A stretch of 41,709 nucleotides of DNA, taken from contig NTKX01000005.1 of the NCBI GenBank assembly GCA_002457135.1, forward strand, positions 1 through 41,709. Reading direction: 5' to 3'. The number at the start of each line of letters is the position of its first letter. Position 1 is the first letter of the stretch. This DNA is from SAR116 cluster bacterium MED-G04 (GTDB taxonomy: Bacteria > Pseudomonadota > Alphaproteobacteria > Puniceispirillales > UBA1172). Positions 6,411 through 14,620 of this stretch are shown in pieces. The notes under the pieces were generated by a model. It saw only the letters and a list, made by a program, of their open reading frames with translations, searched no databases and was not told the origin of the DNA. Position numbers and translations under genes: made by a program.

Positions 6411-6436
6411 GGTACCTAAGGGTACCTAAAGGTACC
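6411..6436. promoter_or_regulatory. Three GGTACC repeats at exact 10-bp spacing
   Basis: GGTACC occurs at 6411, 6421 and 6431, each part of a GGTACCTAAG-like unit; the third unit continues CCTTT. A 10-bp period puts every palindrome on one face of the helix. They cover the -10 and early transcribed region of the predicted integrase promoter, as an operator would. Confidence 0.55.
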
Positions 6437-6457
6437 CTTTTCCGAGTAGCGGGTCAA
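6429..6457 (-). promoter_or_regulatory. Predicted integrase promoter
   Basis: Reading leftward, TTGACC (6457-6452) is separated by exactly 17 bases from TACCTT (6434-6429). The -10 box overlaps the rightmost GGTACC unit. It is placed to drive the integrase gene starting at 6383. Confidence 0.45.
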
Positions 6458-6569
6458 TTACAGACTGTTTCAGTTGGTTACTGGTAGTGGTAAGAATTCA
6501 GGTTAAAATACTGTTATTATTACTAAATAAAAGCTTAATATCTTATTTATCAGCTAGTTAAGAAACCTA

Positions 6570-6593
6570 GTTCGAATCCCCTACGGGATGCCA
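6570..6593 (+). other. tRNA-like 3' end; probable attachment site at the island edge
   Basis: The sequence reads as the final part of a tRNA gene: G53, the T-loop TTCGAAT, T-stem strand CCCCT, acceptor strand ACGGGAT, discriminator G and CCA. The bases before it (AAACCTA) cannot form the matching 5' T-stem, so this is only a 3' fragment. Such fragments are left when an element integrates into a tRNA 3' end. The parent tRNA should then lie at the other end of the element, left of the window. The tRNA identity is not clear. Confidence 0.6.
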
Positions 6594-6630
6594 TTTACTG
6601 ATACTGGCCACTATCAAAATGGCCCTGAAT

Positions 6631-6656
6631 AAAACCGCATCATTGATGCGGTTTTT
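6631..6656. terminator. Bidirectional terminator at the island-chromosome border
   Basis: AAAACCGCATCA and TGATGCGGTTTT form a near-continuous dyad (6631-6655) with T-runs on both strands. It can end the leftward photolyase gene, and also a tRNA transcript that originally ran rightward through 6593. Confidence 0.85.
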
Positions 6657-6670
6657 GTTGTTTTGGGGCC

Positions 6671-8215
6671 TCACTCAGCGGCCAGGGTCGTTGCGCCATC
6701 GGGGTCGTTGAGCAGTTTCTGGCTGTCGGACTGGTTGGCCTGCCGCTTTTCCGGGGTCATTCTGGCCAGATTGCGGTAGGGCATGCCGAGCCTTGGGTTG
6801 CCCGACAGCGTTTCACTGTTGCGATCGAGGAAATCCCAGTACAGGTAGTTGAAGGGGCAGGCATCAGGCCCGTTCTTGAGGCTCACCTTATAGCGGCATG
6901 ACCGGCAGTAATTCGACATCCGGTTGATATAGGCACCGCTTGCGGCATAGGGCTTGCTGGCCAGATAGCCGCCATCGGCAAACAGCGTCATGCCGCTGAC
7001 ATTGGGCAGCTCAACCCATTCATAGGCATCGGCATAGACCCCCAGGAACCAGGCATTGACCTCAGCCGGGTTGATCCCCGCCAGCAGCGCGAAATTCCCC
7101 AGCACCATCAGCCGCTGGATATGGTGGGCATAGGCATTGTCGCTGGTCTCACGCACGCATTGGCTGATGCAGTTCATGGCGGTGTTGCCGGTCCAGTAGA
7201 AATCGGGCAGGGGGCGCGTGGCCTCCAGGTGATTGAGCGCGGCGTATTCCGGCATCTTCATCCAGTAGATCCCGCGCACAAATTCACGCCAGCCCATGAT
7301 CTGGCGAATGAAGCCCTCAACGGCGTTGAGCGGGGCGGTGCCATCCCGCCATGCGGCCTCGGCCTTGCTGATCGCTTCCATCGGCTGCAACAGCCCGGCA
7401 TTGAGGTAAAGCCCGATATGGGCGTGGTACATCCACGGCTGGTCCTGAACCATGGCATCCTGCCAGGTGCCGAAATTGGGCAGCCGTTCATGGATAAACC
7501 GGTCAAGCACGGCAAGCGCGTCATCCCGCGTCACGGCGAAATGGAAATCATCAATGGACCCGAAATGATCCCCGAACAGGGTTGAGACATCGTTGATGAC
7601 CTCCCTTGTGATCGCATCGGGTTCGCATCGGTGGGGGTCAGGCGGGGTCAGGCCCTGTTTCGGCGGTTGCCGGTTTTCCTGATCATAATTCCACTGCCCG
7701 CCGGCAGGGTCCTTGCCCTCCATCAGGATACCGTATCGCCGCCGTGCCTCACGATAGAAAAACTCCATGCGCAGGGATTTGCGGCCCTCTGCCCAGGCGG
7801 CGAAATCTTCATGGCTTGTCAGGAAGCGGGTGTCAGCCCTGATATCAACGGGCAGGCCAAGCCGTTCCTGCCATCCATCCATGATGTTGGTCAGCCGCCA
7901 TTCCCCGGCCTCGGTCACCACGACGCGATCAGCGTTGTTGCGGCTGATGGCACGTTTTACCTCACCTTCCAGGCTGCCGCTATTGCCATCATCCGTGATC
8001 CTGATGTAATCCACGCTGATGCCCTCGGCCCTCAGGCTTTCCGCAAAATGCCGCATCGCTGAAAAGACGAAAACCAGCTTCTTTTTATGGTGATTGGCGT
8101 ACCCGGCCTCATCCCTGACCTCGGCCATCAGCACCGTGTCACCGGGGGCGATATCCCCGAGGCTGGAGACATCGCGCGTCAGCTGATCCCCCAGAATGAG
8201 CCTTAATACAGGCAT
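6671..8215 (-). CDS. PhrB-like iron-sulfur cryptochrome/photolyase
   Basis: A 514-residue member of the FeS-BCP branch of the cryptochrome/photolyase family. Relatives such as Agrobacterium PhrB repair (6-4) photoproducts using FAD, a ribolumazine antenna and a 4Fe-4S cluster. The N-terminus (MPVLRLILGDQLTRD) is the family's antenna-domain start. Cys349, Cys437, Cys440 and Cys453 match the four cluster ligands known in PhrB with a uniform offset of one residue. The FAD-binding helical region lies around 280-430 (FIRQIMGWREFVRGIYW, NFALLAGINP). The gene stands alone, divergent from fabD, and ends at a bidirectional terminator. The GC-rich composition matches the chromosome to its right. Confidence 0.93.
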   Translation of the reverse strand: MPVLRLILGDQLTRDVSSLGDIAPGDTVLMAEVRDEAGYANHHKKKLVFVFSAMRHFAESLRAEGISVDYIRITDDGNSGSLEGEVKRAISRNNADRVVVTEAGEWRLTNIMDGWQERLGLPVDIRADTRFLTSHEDFAAWAEGRKSLRMEFFYREARRRYGILMEGKDPAGGQWNYDQENRQPPKQGLTPPDPHRCEPDAITREVINDVSTLFGDHFGSIDDFHFAVTRDDALAVLDRFIHERLPNFGTWQDAMVQDQPWMYHAHIGLYLNAGLLQPMEAISKAEAAWRDGTAPLNAVEGFIRQIMGWREFVRGIYWMKMPEYAALNHLEATRPLPDFYWTGNTAMNCISQCVRETSDNAYAHHIQRLMVLGNFALLAGINPAEVNAWFLGVYADAYEWVELPNVSGMTLFADGGYLASKPYAASGAYINRMSNYCRSCRYKVSLKNGPDACPFNYLYWDFLDRNSETLSGNPRLGMPYRNLARMTPEKRQANQSDSQKLLNDPDGATTLAAE

Positions 8216-8394
8216 GGTTCTTCCTTTTCGACAGATAATGGCTTCACCAGCCGAGGTATGGCCCCGCCCGCTGTCTTCAAGCCCCGGGATGGCCCCTTTC
8301 CATGATTTTGGGGTGATCAGTTTTCTTGCGGGGGCATGGCATCTCTGCTAGGAACGTCCAAACCTTTTCAGGCGCATCGTAAAGGATGGATGAA
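8216..8394. promoter_or_regulatory. Divergent photolyase/fabD control region
   Basis: This 179-bp gap must contain both promoters. For fabD, TTGCGG and TAGGAA lie 17 bp apart (about 8326-8354), a weak match to a sigma-70 promoter. No operator is obvious. Confidence 0.25.
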
Positions 8395-9339
8395 ATGACA
8401 AAAACCGCGTTTCTTTTCCCCGGTCAGGGTTCACAGGCAGTCGGCATGGGCCGTGCTGTTTTTGATGCATCGGCCGCTGCACGTGAGGTTCTTGAAACCG
8501 TCAACACCAGCCTTGATGAGGATCTGGGCGCGATCATGCTGGATGGACCCGAGGACAGCCTGCGGATGACCCGCAACGCCCAGCCCGCGCTGATGACAAC
8601 CGCGCTGGCTTGCGTTCGTGAAATTGAAACCCGCCTCGGCCGCACCATTGATACAATCGGCGATGCGGCGGCTGGCCATTCGCTGGGTGAATACGCGGCA
8701 CTGGCGGCGGTCAAATCGCTCGATATCGCCACAGCTGCCAGCCTGCTCAGGCTGCGCGGTGATGCCATGCAGAACGCTGTCCCCGTTGGTGAAGGCGCGA
8801 TGGCAGCGCTGCTCGGCGTTAACCTTGATCAGGTTGAAGCGATGCTGGCCAGCCGTGACTGGATCGCGCTCGATATCGCCAATGACAATGCCCCGGGGCA
8901 GGTGGTGATCAGCGGATCGGTTGCCGATATTGACACCGCGCTGGAAATGGCAAAGGAAAACGGCATTCGCCGTGCCGTCAAACTGCCGGTCAGCGCACCT
9001 TTTCATTGCCGCCTGATGGCCCCCGCCGCCGATGCCATGGCTGAGGCACTGGCCGGCGTGACCCTGCATCCGCCCAGCCTGCCGGTCTGGTCCAACGTGA
9101 CGGCCCGCCCTGTCGATGACCCGGCGGAGTTGCGTGAAAACCTGATCACCCAGGTGACGGGCATGGTGCGGTGGCGTGAAACGCTGGAAAACATGGCCGC
9201 TGATGGCATTACCCGTTTTGTTGAGATCGGCACTGGCAAGGTGCTGGCCGGGCTGGTCAAGCGGACCCTGCCTGATGCCGAGGCCATGTCGATCGAAGAC
9301 CCGGAAGACGTTGACGGCTTTCTCAACAGCATTGCATAG
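8395..9339 (+). CDS. fabD: Malonyl-CoA:ACP transacylase
   Basis: FabD moves malonyl from CoA to acyl carrier protein, supplying the extender unit for type II fatty-acid synthesis in the cytoplasm. The 314-residue protein opens MTKTAFLFPGQGSQ. The nucleophile is Ser96 in GHSLGEY, with Arg121 (LLRLRGD) for the malonyl carboxylate and His204 in APFHCRL. An in-frame ATG at 8386 lies inside the ribosome site. ATG 8395 sits eight bases after AGGA and gives the standard N-terminus, so I chose it. It heads the run fabD-fabG-acpP-fabF, and its products feed the following enzymes. Confidence 0.96.
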   Translation: MTKTAFLFPGQGSQAVGMGRAVFDASAAAREVLETVNTSLDEDLGAIMLDGPEDSLRMTRNAQPALMTTALACVREIETRLGRTIDTIGDAAAGHSLGEYAALAAVKSLDIATAASLLRLRGDAMQNAVPVGEGAMAALLGVNLDQVEAMLASRDWIALDIANDNAPGQVVISGSVADIDTALEMAKENGIRRAVKLPVSAPFHCRLMAPAADAMAEALAGVTLHPPSLPVWSNVTARPVDDPAELRENLITQVTGMVRWRETLENMAADGITRFVEIGTGKVLAGLVKRTLPDAEAMSIEDPEDVDGFLNSIA

Positions 9340-9404
9340 TTGATTTCATCGCATCAATCATCCGGGCCTGATTGGTCAGGCCTGCCCTCTGGAGGAAACA
9401 CCCC

Positions 9405-10145
9405 ATGTTTGATTTGACCGGAAAAACAGCCCTTGTCACGGGCGCAAGCGGCGGCATTGGTTCCTGCATTGCCAGGGCTTTGCACGGTCAGGGCGCGCAG
9501 GTTGTGCTGACCGGCACAAGGCGTGAAGCCCTGGATGAACTGGCGGCCAGTCTGGGGGATGGCGCGTTCGTCATGACCGCCAATCTGTCCGATGCCGAGG
9601 AGGTTGCAGGCATTGCCGCCGCCGCCACCGAACTGGCGGGTGCGCCCATTGATATTCTGGTCAACAACGCCGGGATCACCCGTGACGGGCTGATGATGCG
9701 GATGAAGGATGAAGACTGGGATGCGGTCATGGATGTCAACCTGAAGGCGGCCATGATCCTGTCACGGTCGGTGATGCGCCCGATGATGAAAAACCGCTGG
9801 GGGCGGATTATCCAGATATCGTCAATCGTCGGCTATACCGGCAACCCGGGGCAGGCCAATTATGCCGCCGCCAAGGCTGGCATGGCCGGGTTTACCAAGG
9901 CCCTCGCGGCTGAGGTGGCATCACGCGGGATCACCGCCAACATGATCGCGCCCGGGTTTATCCGCACGCCGATGACCGATGCGCTCACGGATGACCAGAA
10001 AACAGCATTGCTGGGCAATGTTCCGGCTGACCGGCTGGGTGAGGCCGAAGAAATCGCCGCCGCCGTGGTCTACCTCGCCAGCCCGCAATCGGGTTACACC
10101 ACCGGGGCGACAATGCATATCAACGGCGGGATGGCCATGCTCTAG
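9405..10145 (+). CDS. fabG: 3-oxoacyl-ACP reductase
   Basis: FabG performs the NADPH-dependent reduction of 3-oxoacyl-ACP in each elongation cycle. The 246-residue SDR has the cofactor motif TGASGGIG (12-19), NNAG (87-90) and the catalytic residues Ser140, Tyr153 and Lys157 (NYAAAK). GGAGG at 9391 precedes ATG 9405. An earlier in-frame start at 9372 would add eleven non-conserved residues. It lies 65 bp downstream of fabD and upstream of acpP, the usual order in many proteobacteria. Confidence 0.96.
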   Translation: MFDLTGKTALVTGASGGIGSCIARALHGQGAQVVLTGTRREALDELAASLGDGAFVMTANLSDAEEVAGIAAAATELAGAPIDILVNNAGITRDGLMMRMKDEDWDAVMDVNLKAAMILSRSVMRPMMKNRWGRIIQISSIVGYTGNPGQANYAAAKAGMAGFTKALAAEVASRGITANMIAPGFIRTPMTDALTDDQKTALLGNVPADRLGEAEEIAAAVVYLASPQSGYTTGATMHINGGMAML

Positions 10146-10308
10146 TCAAGGCATGGCCTGGCCCCCTTATCACCCTGCTTCAAAAACTTGCAATACCAGC
10201 GCATTGATTATCTAGCCATGGCGTGAAAATTTTGGTATCACCACCCGATTAACGCCGTGTAGACTGCATGGCAACTAACCTGACCAACCCACCCAAGGGG
10301 AGACCGTA

Positions 10309-10545
10309 ATGAGTGACATTGTTGTTCGCGTACAAAAGATTGTTGTTGAGCATCTTGGTGTAGATGAAGCCAAGGTTGTTGAAAGTGCCAGTTTCATCGA
10401 TGATCTTGGTGCCGACAGTCTTGATACCGTCGAACTCGTCATGGCATTTGAAGAAGAATTCGGTTGCGAAATTCCTGACGATGCTGCCGAGAAAATTCAA
10501 ACCGTCAAGGATGTGGTCGATTTTCTTTCTGAAAACGCCAGCTGA
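10309..10545 (+). CDS. acpP: Acyl carrier protein
   Basis: A 78-residue acidic carrier protein that holds the growing acyl chain on a phosphopantetheine arm. The attachment Ser37 lies in the [10 protein letters not shown] motif. Length and acidity are typical. A strong ribosome site (AAGGGGAG) precedes ATG 10309. The 163-bp gap after fabG leaves room for a separate promoter; TTGCAA near 10188 and TATCTA near 10209 are a possible but closely spaced pair. A hairpin directly after the stop may reduce read-through into fabF, so ACP could be made in excess. Confidence 0.97.
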   Translation: MSDIVVRVQKIVVEHLGVDEAKVVESASFIDDLGADSLDTVELVMAFEEEFGCEIPDDAAEKIQTVKDVVDFLSENAS

Positions 10546-10555
10546 TTAGATGATC

Positions 10556-10577
10556 GGGGCTAACTGCCCCTCTTTTC
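10556..10577 (+). terminator. Weak intercistronic terminator between acpP and fabF
   Basis: GGGGC (10556-10560) pairs with GCCCC (10566-10570) around TAACT, followed by TCTTTTC. The short stem suggests partial termination only. It fills the space between the acpP stop and the fabF start at 10583. Confidence 0.4.
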
Positions 10578-10582
10578 TGCCT

Positions 10583-11848
10583 ATGAGACGCGTCGTCATC
10601 ACCGGTATGGGCATTGTAAGCCCTCTTGGGGTTGGGCTTGACCACAACTGGTCGACCCTGCTTGCCGGAAATCACGGATTTGCCCCCATCACCCGTTTCA
10701 AGGTGGATGATCTGCCCTGCCAGATCGCCGCCTGTGTTCCGTTTGGTGATGGCACCAAGGGTTCGCTTGATCCTGATCAATGGGTTGAACCCAAGGATCA
10801 GCGCAAAATCGACCCTTTCATTCTCTTTGGACTTATTGCCAGCCAGATGGCTGTTCAGGATTCGGGCTATGTCGCCGAAACCGAGGAACAGCAGCACCGC
10901 ACCGGTGTGATTGTCGGCTCCGGTATCGGCGGGCTTCAGACCATTGATGAAACCAGCCGGTTGCTGGAAGAACGCGGCCCTCGCCGGGTCAGTCCGTTTT
11001 TCATCCCGTCATCCCTTATCAACTTGATTTCAGGTCATGTTTCCATCAAATACGAGTTCAAGGGGCCGAACCATTCTGTGGTGACGGCCTGCGCCACCGG
11101 CACCCACGCCATCGGTGATGCCACCAGGCTGATCAAGTATGGTGATGCTGATGTGATGGTCGCTGGCGGGGCCGAGGCCGCGATCTGCCGCCTCGGGATT
11201 GCCGGTTTCGCCGCCGCAAGGGCGCTTTCCACCAGCTACAACGATGATCCGGGCAGTGCGTCACGCCCCTGGGATACAGGCCGTGACGGTTTTGTCATGG
11301 GTGAGGGGTCCGGCGTTGTCGTGCTGGAAGAACTGGAACACGCCCGCGCCCGCGGTGCCCGGATTTATGCTGAGGTCAAGGGCTATGGTCTTTCCGGCGA
11401 TGCCCATCACATCACCGCGCCTGCCGAGGATGGCAATGGCGGCTTCAGGGCGATGGAGGCCGCGATGCGCGATTCAGGCCTCGCTGCTGATGAGATTGAT
11501 CATATCAACGCGCATGGCACGTCAACCCCGCTGGGTGACCTGATTGAGGCCGGGGCCGTGCGCCGCCTCTTCGGCTCATCGGTTGAGGGCATTTCAATGT
11601 CTTCCACCAAGAGCGCGACCGGCCACCTGCTGGGTGCGGCGGGCGCGATTGAGGCAATCTATTCGGTGCAGTCGATCATCAACGGCGTGGTGCCGCCGAC
11701 ACGCAACCTGACCAGTCCTGCCGAAGAAGTGGCAGGGCTTGATCTCGTTCCGCATGAGCCAAAGGAAAGGCCTGTTCGTAACGCCATGTCCAATTCGTTT
11801 GGCTTTGGCGGGACCAATGCCAGCCTTGTCTTCGGCCAGATCGACTAG
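10583..11848 (+). CDS. fabF: 3-oxoacyl-ACP synthase II
   Basis: FabF is the condensing enzyme that elongates acyl-ACP with malonyl-ACP. The 421-residue thiolase-fold protein has the Cys-His-His triad: Cys170 (VTACATGTH), His311 (NAHGTSTPLGD) and His348 (KSATGHLLGAAG), plus the C-terminal NSFGFGGTNAS loop. ATG 10583 gives the family start MRRVVITGMGIVSPLG. An upstream in-frame ATG at 10550 adds eleven residues and lies at the base of the hairpin, so I prefer 10583, although it lacks a clear ribosome site and may depend on coupling to acpP. Confidence 0.95.
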   Translation: MRRVVITGMGIVSPLGVGLDHNWSTLLAGNHGFAPITRFKVDDLPCQIAACVPFGDGTKGSLDPDQWVEPKDQRKIDPFILFGLIASQMAVQDSGYVAETEEQQHRTGVIVGSGIGGLQTIDETSRLLEERGPRRVSPFFIPSSLINLISGHVSIKYEFKGPNHSVVTACATGTHAIGDATRLIKYGDADVMVAGGAEAAICRLGIAGFAAARALSTSYNDDPGSASRPWDTGRDGFVMGEGSGVVVLEELEHARARGARIYAEVKGYGLSGDAHHITAPAEDGNGGFRAMEAAMRDSGLAADEIDHINAHGTSTPLGDLIEAGAVRRLFGSSVEGISMSSTKSATGHLLGAAGAIEAIYSVQSIINGVVPPTRNLTSPAEEVAGLDLVPHEPKERPVRNAMSNSFGFGGTNASLVFGQID

Positions 11849-11868
11849 ATCATGCCGGTTTCGGTATC

Positions 11869-12939
11869 ATGACCGACCAGCCCCCCCAGGATGAGAGCGA
11901 TCTTTCGGAAGAACCCCGGCCCGGGATAATTTCCCGCATCATATCGGGCGTGAAGAATGGCCTGATCAGCCTGCTGGGGCTGGTGGTCATCATCATGATC
12001 GCGGCTGGCCCGCTGTGGTATTATTCTGAGCTGCATCGCCCGGGTGTGCTGGGTGAAGACCAGCGCATCATCATTCCCGAAGGCGCAGGCCGCGTTGTCA
12101 TCAGCGCCCGGGTCAACTCAGCCGGTATCCGCCACAGCGTCTGGGTCTACCGGCTGGAGGAATGGCGGCGGGGTGAGGATTACAGGCCCAAGGCCGGTGA
12201 ATTTGCCCTGCCCGAAGGCACCAGCCTCGATCAGGCGCTATCCATCATTCACAAGGGCGATTCCATCCAGCATGCTTTCACCATCCCTCCGGGCCAGACG
12301 GCGGCTGAGTTCATCCTCGCGCTCAACAGTGATCGCCGGTTCAGCGGGGTTGTAACGCCGTTGCCATCCGAAGGCGATCTGATGCCGGAAACCTATTTCT
12401 TTACCCGGGGGACGGACCGCAACCGTTTCATCAATCGCGTCACTGGCTCGCGTGATGTCGCCCTCGCCAGCCTGTGGTCTGAACGCCAGGCCGATCTGCC
12501 TTACAAAACATTGGATGAGGCTGTGGTGATGGCCTCCATCATTGAAAAGGAAACTGCCCTCGCGGAGGAACGCGGCCTGGTGGCATCGGTCTTTGTCAAC
12601 CGGCTGAGGAAGGGGATGAAACTGCAATCCGATCCAACGGTCCTCTATGGGCTTGTTCAGGATGGTCAGCCTGTCAAAATCCTCAAGCGGCGGCATCTGG
12701 ACCATAACTCCCCCTGGAATACCTATCGCAACAAGGGCCTGCCCCCGACCCCGATCTGCAATCCCGGTTATGACAGCCTCAAGGCTGCGCTCAACCCTGA
12801 GGACAGTCTGTATTTCTATTTCGTGGCTGATGGCAAGGGCGGGCATGCCTTTGCCCGAACCCTCACCGAACACAACCGCAATGTTAAGGCATGGCGGGCG
12901 ATCCGTGATCAGGCTGGCGGTGATGCAGGCAGCCAGTAA
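11869..12939 (+). CDS. mltG: Endolytic murein transglycosylase
   Basis: MltG cuts nascent peptidoglycan glycan strands and helps set their length. It is an inner-membrane protein with its catalytic domain in the periplasm. The 356-residue protein has a cytoplasmic head, one membrane segment at about 30-52 (GLISLLGLVVIIMIAAGPLW), a LysM-like region, and the YceG catalytic domain. The likely catalytic Glu226 is in MASIIEKET, the site matched to Glu218 of E. coli MltG, followed by VFVNRLRKGMKLQSDPTVLYG. It follows fabF by 20 bases. fab genes next to mltG is a common arrangement, often with the kinase gene downstream as here. Confidence 0.94.
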   Translation: MTDQPPQDESDLSEEPRPGIISRIISGVKNGLISLLGLVVIIMIAAGPLWYYSELHRPGVLGEDQRIIIPEGAGRVVISARVNSAGIRHSVWVYRLEEWRRGEDYRPKAGEFALPEGTSLDQALSIIHKGDSIQHAFTIPPGQTAAEFILALNSDRRFSGVVTPLPSEGDLMPETYFFTRGTDRNRFINRVTGSRDVALASLWSERQADLPYKTLDEAVVMASIIEKETALAEERGLVASVFVNRLRKGMKLQSDPTVLYGLVQDGQPVKILKRRHLDHNSPWNTYRNKGLPPTPICNPGYDSLKAALNPEDSLYFYFVADGKGGHAFARTLTEHNRNVKAWRAIRDQAGGDAGSQ

Positions 12940-13050
12940 CGGCAGCGCATCGGGCCGCATCAGCAAGGGGGATTACAGCCTGAAAGGGATTGCTTGTTGT
13001 GATGCCGCGATGCTGACGATAAACTGCCCCCAATGACGGGAGTGACGACA

Positions 13051-13713
13051 ATGCAGGCCGAAAACAACCTCAATTCCATTGCCCACGGGATCAGCCGTCG
13101 CGGGCTGATGCTGGTGCTGTCCTCCCCGTCCGGGGCAGGCAAATCATCCATTTCAAGGCGGCTGCTTGCGTCTGAGGATAATCTGCATCTGTCGGTTTCG
13201 GCCACATCACGCAAACGCCGCCCGGGTGAGGTTGAGGGCGTTGATTATCAGTTCGTCAATAACGAAGACTTTCGCCTGATGATCAACAATGACGAATTTC
13301 TTGAATACGCCAAGGTGTTTGATCATTACTACGGCACCCCCCGCGCCCAGGTTGAGGGTAATCTGGCCAGCGGCAGGGACGTTCTGTTTGATATCGACTG
13401 GCAAGGCACCCAGCAGCTCAAGGCAAGCGCGCGTGAAGACCTGGTTTCGGTGTTTATCCTGCCGCCATCGGTAGCTGAACTGGAACGCCGCCTGATGAAG
13501 CGTGGTCAGGACACGGCAGAGGTCGTGGCCCGCCGCATGGCCGAGGCCTCATCCGAGATGTCGCATTACGCCGAATACGACTACATCATCATCAATGAAG
13601 ACCTTGATGCCTCGGTTGAGCGGGTTGCCTCAATCCTGATGGCTGAACGGTTGAGGCGGGATCGCCAGACCGGCCTGACCGGGTTTGTCAAATCCCTGCG
13701 CGAAGGGCGTTAA
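13051..13713 (+). CDS. gmk: Guanylate kinase
   Basis: Gmk phosphorylates GMP/dGMP to GDP/dGDP in nucleotide metabolism. The 220-residue protein has the P-loop SSPSGAGKSS (about 24-33), GMP-binding residues in SATSRKRRPGEVEGVDY, and FDIDWQGTQQL. GGGAG at 13038-13042 lies eight bases before ATG 13051, so this start is chosen over ATG 13033, which would add six residues. It is convergent with rsmA 28 bp away and no clear terminator lies between them. Confidence 0.95.
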   Translation: MQAENNLNSIAHGISRRGLMLVLSSPSGAGKSSISRRLLASEDNLHLSVSATSRKRRPGEVEGVDYQFVNNEDFRLMINNDEFLEYAKVFDHYYGTPRAQVEGNLASGRDVLFDIDWQGTQQLKASAREDLVSVFILPPSVAELERRLMKRGQDTAEVVARRMAEASSEMSHYAEYDYIIINEDLDASVERVASILMAERLRRDRQTGLTGFVKSLREGR

Positions 13714-13741
13714 TCCCTCCCGGCTTTAAGCTCTCGAAGCT

Positions 13742-14620
13742 CTAGGTTCTCGCGGCTTTGACTGCCTCGGCAAGGCGGCAGAAATCCTCTATCTCCAGCC
13801 GTTCCGGGCGGCTCTGGCCATCAATGCCTGTCGCCTCCAGCAGATGGGCCGGGTCAATGGCCTTGCCCTTGACCTTCATCTGGCTGGCCAGGGTCTTGAG
13901 CGAAGCCCTCAACATCTTGCGACGCTGGCCGAACAGCACCCTTGTTACGTCTTCCAGCAGGGTCTTGTCGGCTTGCGCCAGCGGGTTTGGCCGGGGGATC
14001 AGCTGGACCACGCTTGACGTGACCTTTGGCGGCGGCACAAAGGCCTGGGGCGGGATATCGAACAGCATGACAGCCCGGCAAAGCCACTGGCACATGACGG
14101 CAAGCCGGCCAAATTCACCGCTGCCCGGGCTGGCGGTAATGCGTTGCCCGACTTCTTTCTGGAACATCAGCGTCATGGCGCTCAGATGATCGAGCTGGTC
14201 CAGCCAGTTGAGCAACAGCACGGTGGCGATATTATAGGGCAGGTTGGCAACGATCTGGCCCTTTGGCCCGACCAGACTGGCGATATCAACCTCCAGCGCG
14301 TCGCCCTCAATGATCCTGAGCCGTCCCGCCGCCGCATCAACCAGCGGGGCCAGCGCGTCAATGGCGCGGCGATCCTTTTCAATGGCGATGACATCCTCGG
14401 CGCCTTCCATCAGCAGCGCACGGGTCAGCCCGCCGGGGCCGGGGCCAATTTCAACCACGGTGGAGCTGAACGGAGCCGCACTGCGGGCAATCCGCCCCGT
14501 CAGGTTGAGGTCAAGCAGGAAGTTCTGGCCAAGGTTTTTCCGCGCATCCAGCCCGTTGGAACGGATGGTTTCACGCAAGGGCGGCAGGGACGCGATGGCA
14601 TCGATGACAGCGTCAGTCAC
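13742..14620 (-). CDS. rsmA: 16S rRNA dimethyladenosine transferase
   Basis: RsmA (KsgA) dimethylates two adjacent adenosines in the 3'-terminal helix of 16S rRNA during small-subunit maturation. The 292-residue protein shows KNLGQNFLLD near the N-terminus, the SAM motif VVEIGPGPGGLTRALL, and catalytic motif NLPYNIAT. It is the last gene of the lptF-lptG-surA-pdxA-rsmA operon, a widely conserved order, and its start overlaps the pdxA end by eight bases. Confidence 0.96.
   Translation of the reverse strand: MTDAVIDAIASLPPLRETIRSNGLDARKNLGQNFLLDLNLTGRIARSAAPFSSTVVEIGPGPGGLTRALLMEGAEDVIAIEKDRRAIDALAPLVDAAAGRLRIIEGDALEVDIASLVGPKGQIVANLPYNIATVLLLNWLDQLDHLSAMTLMFQKEVGQRITASPGSGEFGRLAVMCQWLCRAVMLFDIPPQAFVPPPKVTSSVVQLIPRPNPLAQADKTLLEDVTRVLFGQRRKMLRASLKTLASQMKVKGKAIDPAHLLEATGIDGQSRPERLEIEDFCRLAEAVKAART

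Noticed and set aside
6411-6436. The GGTACC repeats as a CRISPR or plasmid-iteron origin
   Set aside because: Only three 10-bp units without spacers, and no replication-initiation gene nearby. An operator is the simpler reading.
7121-8062. Plus-strand open frames opposite the photolyase gene
   Set aside because: The photolyase reading has all four cluster Cys and family motifs; these are shadows.
8431-9069. A 212-codon minus-strand open frame opposite fabD
   Set aside because: It is antisense to a well-supported gene, with composition expected from the reverse of its codons.
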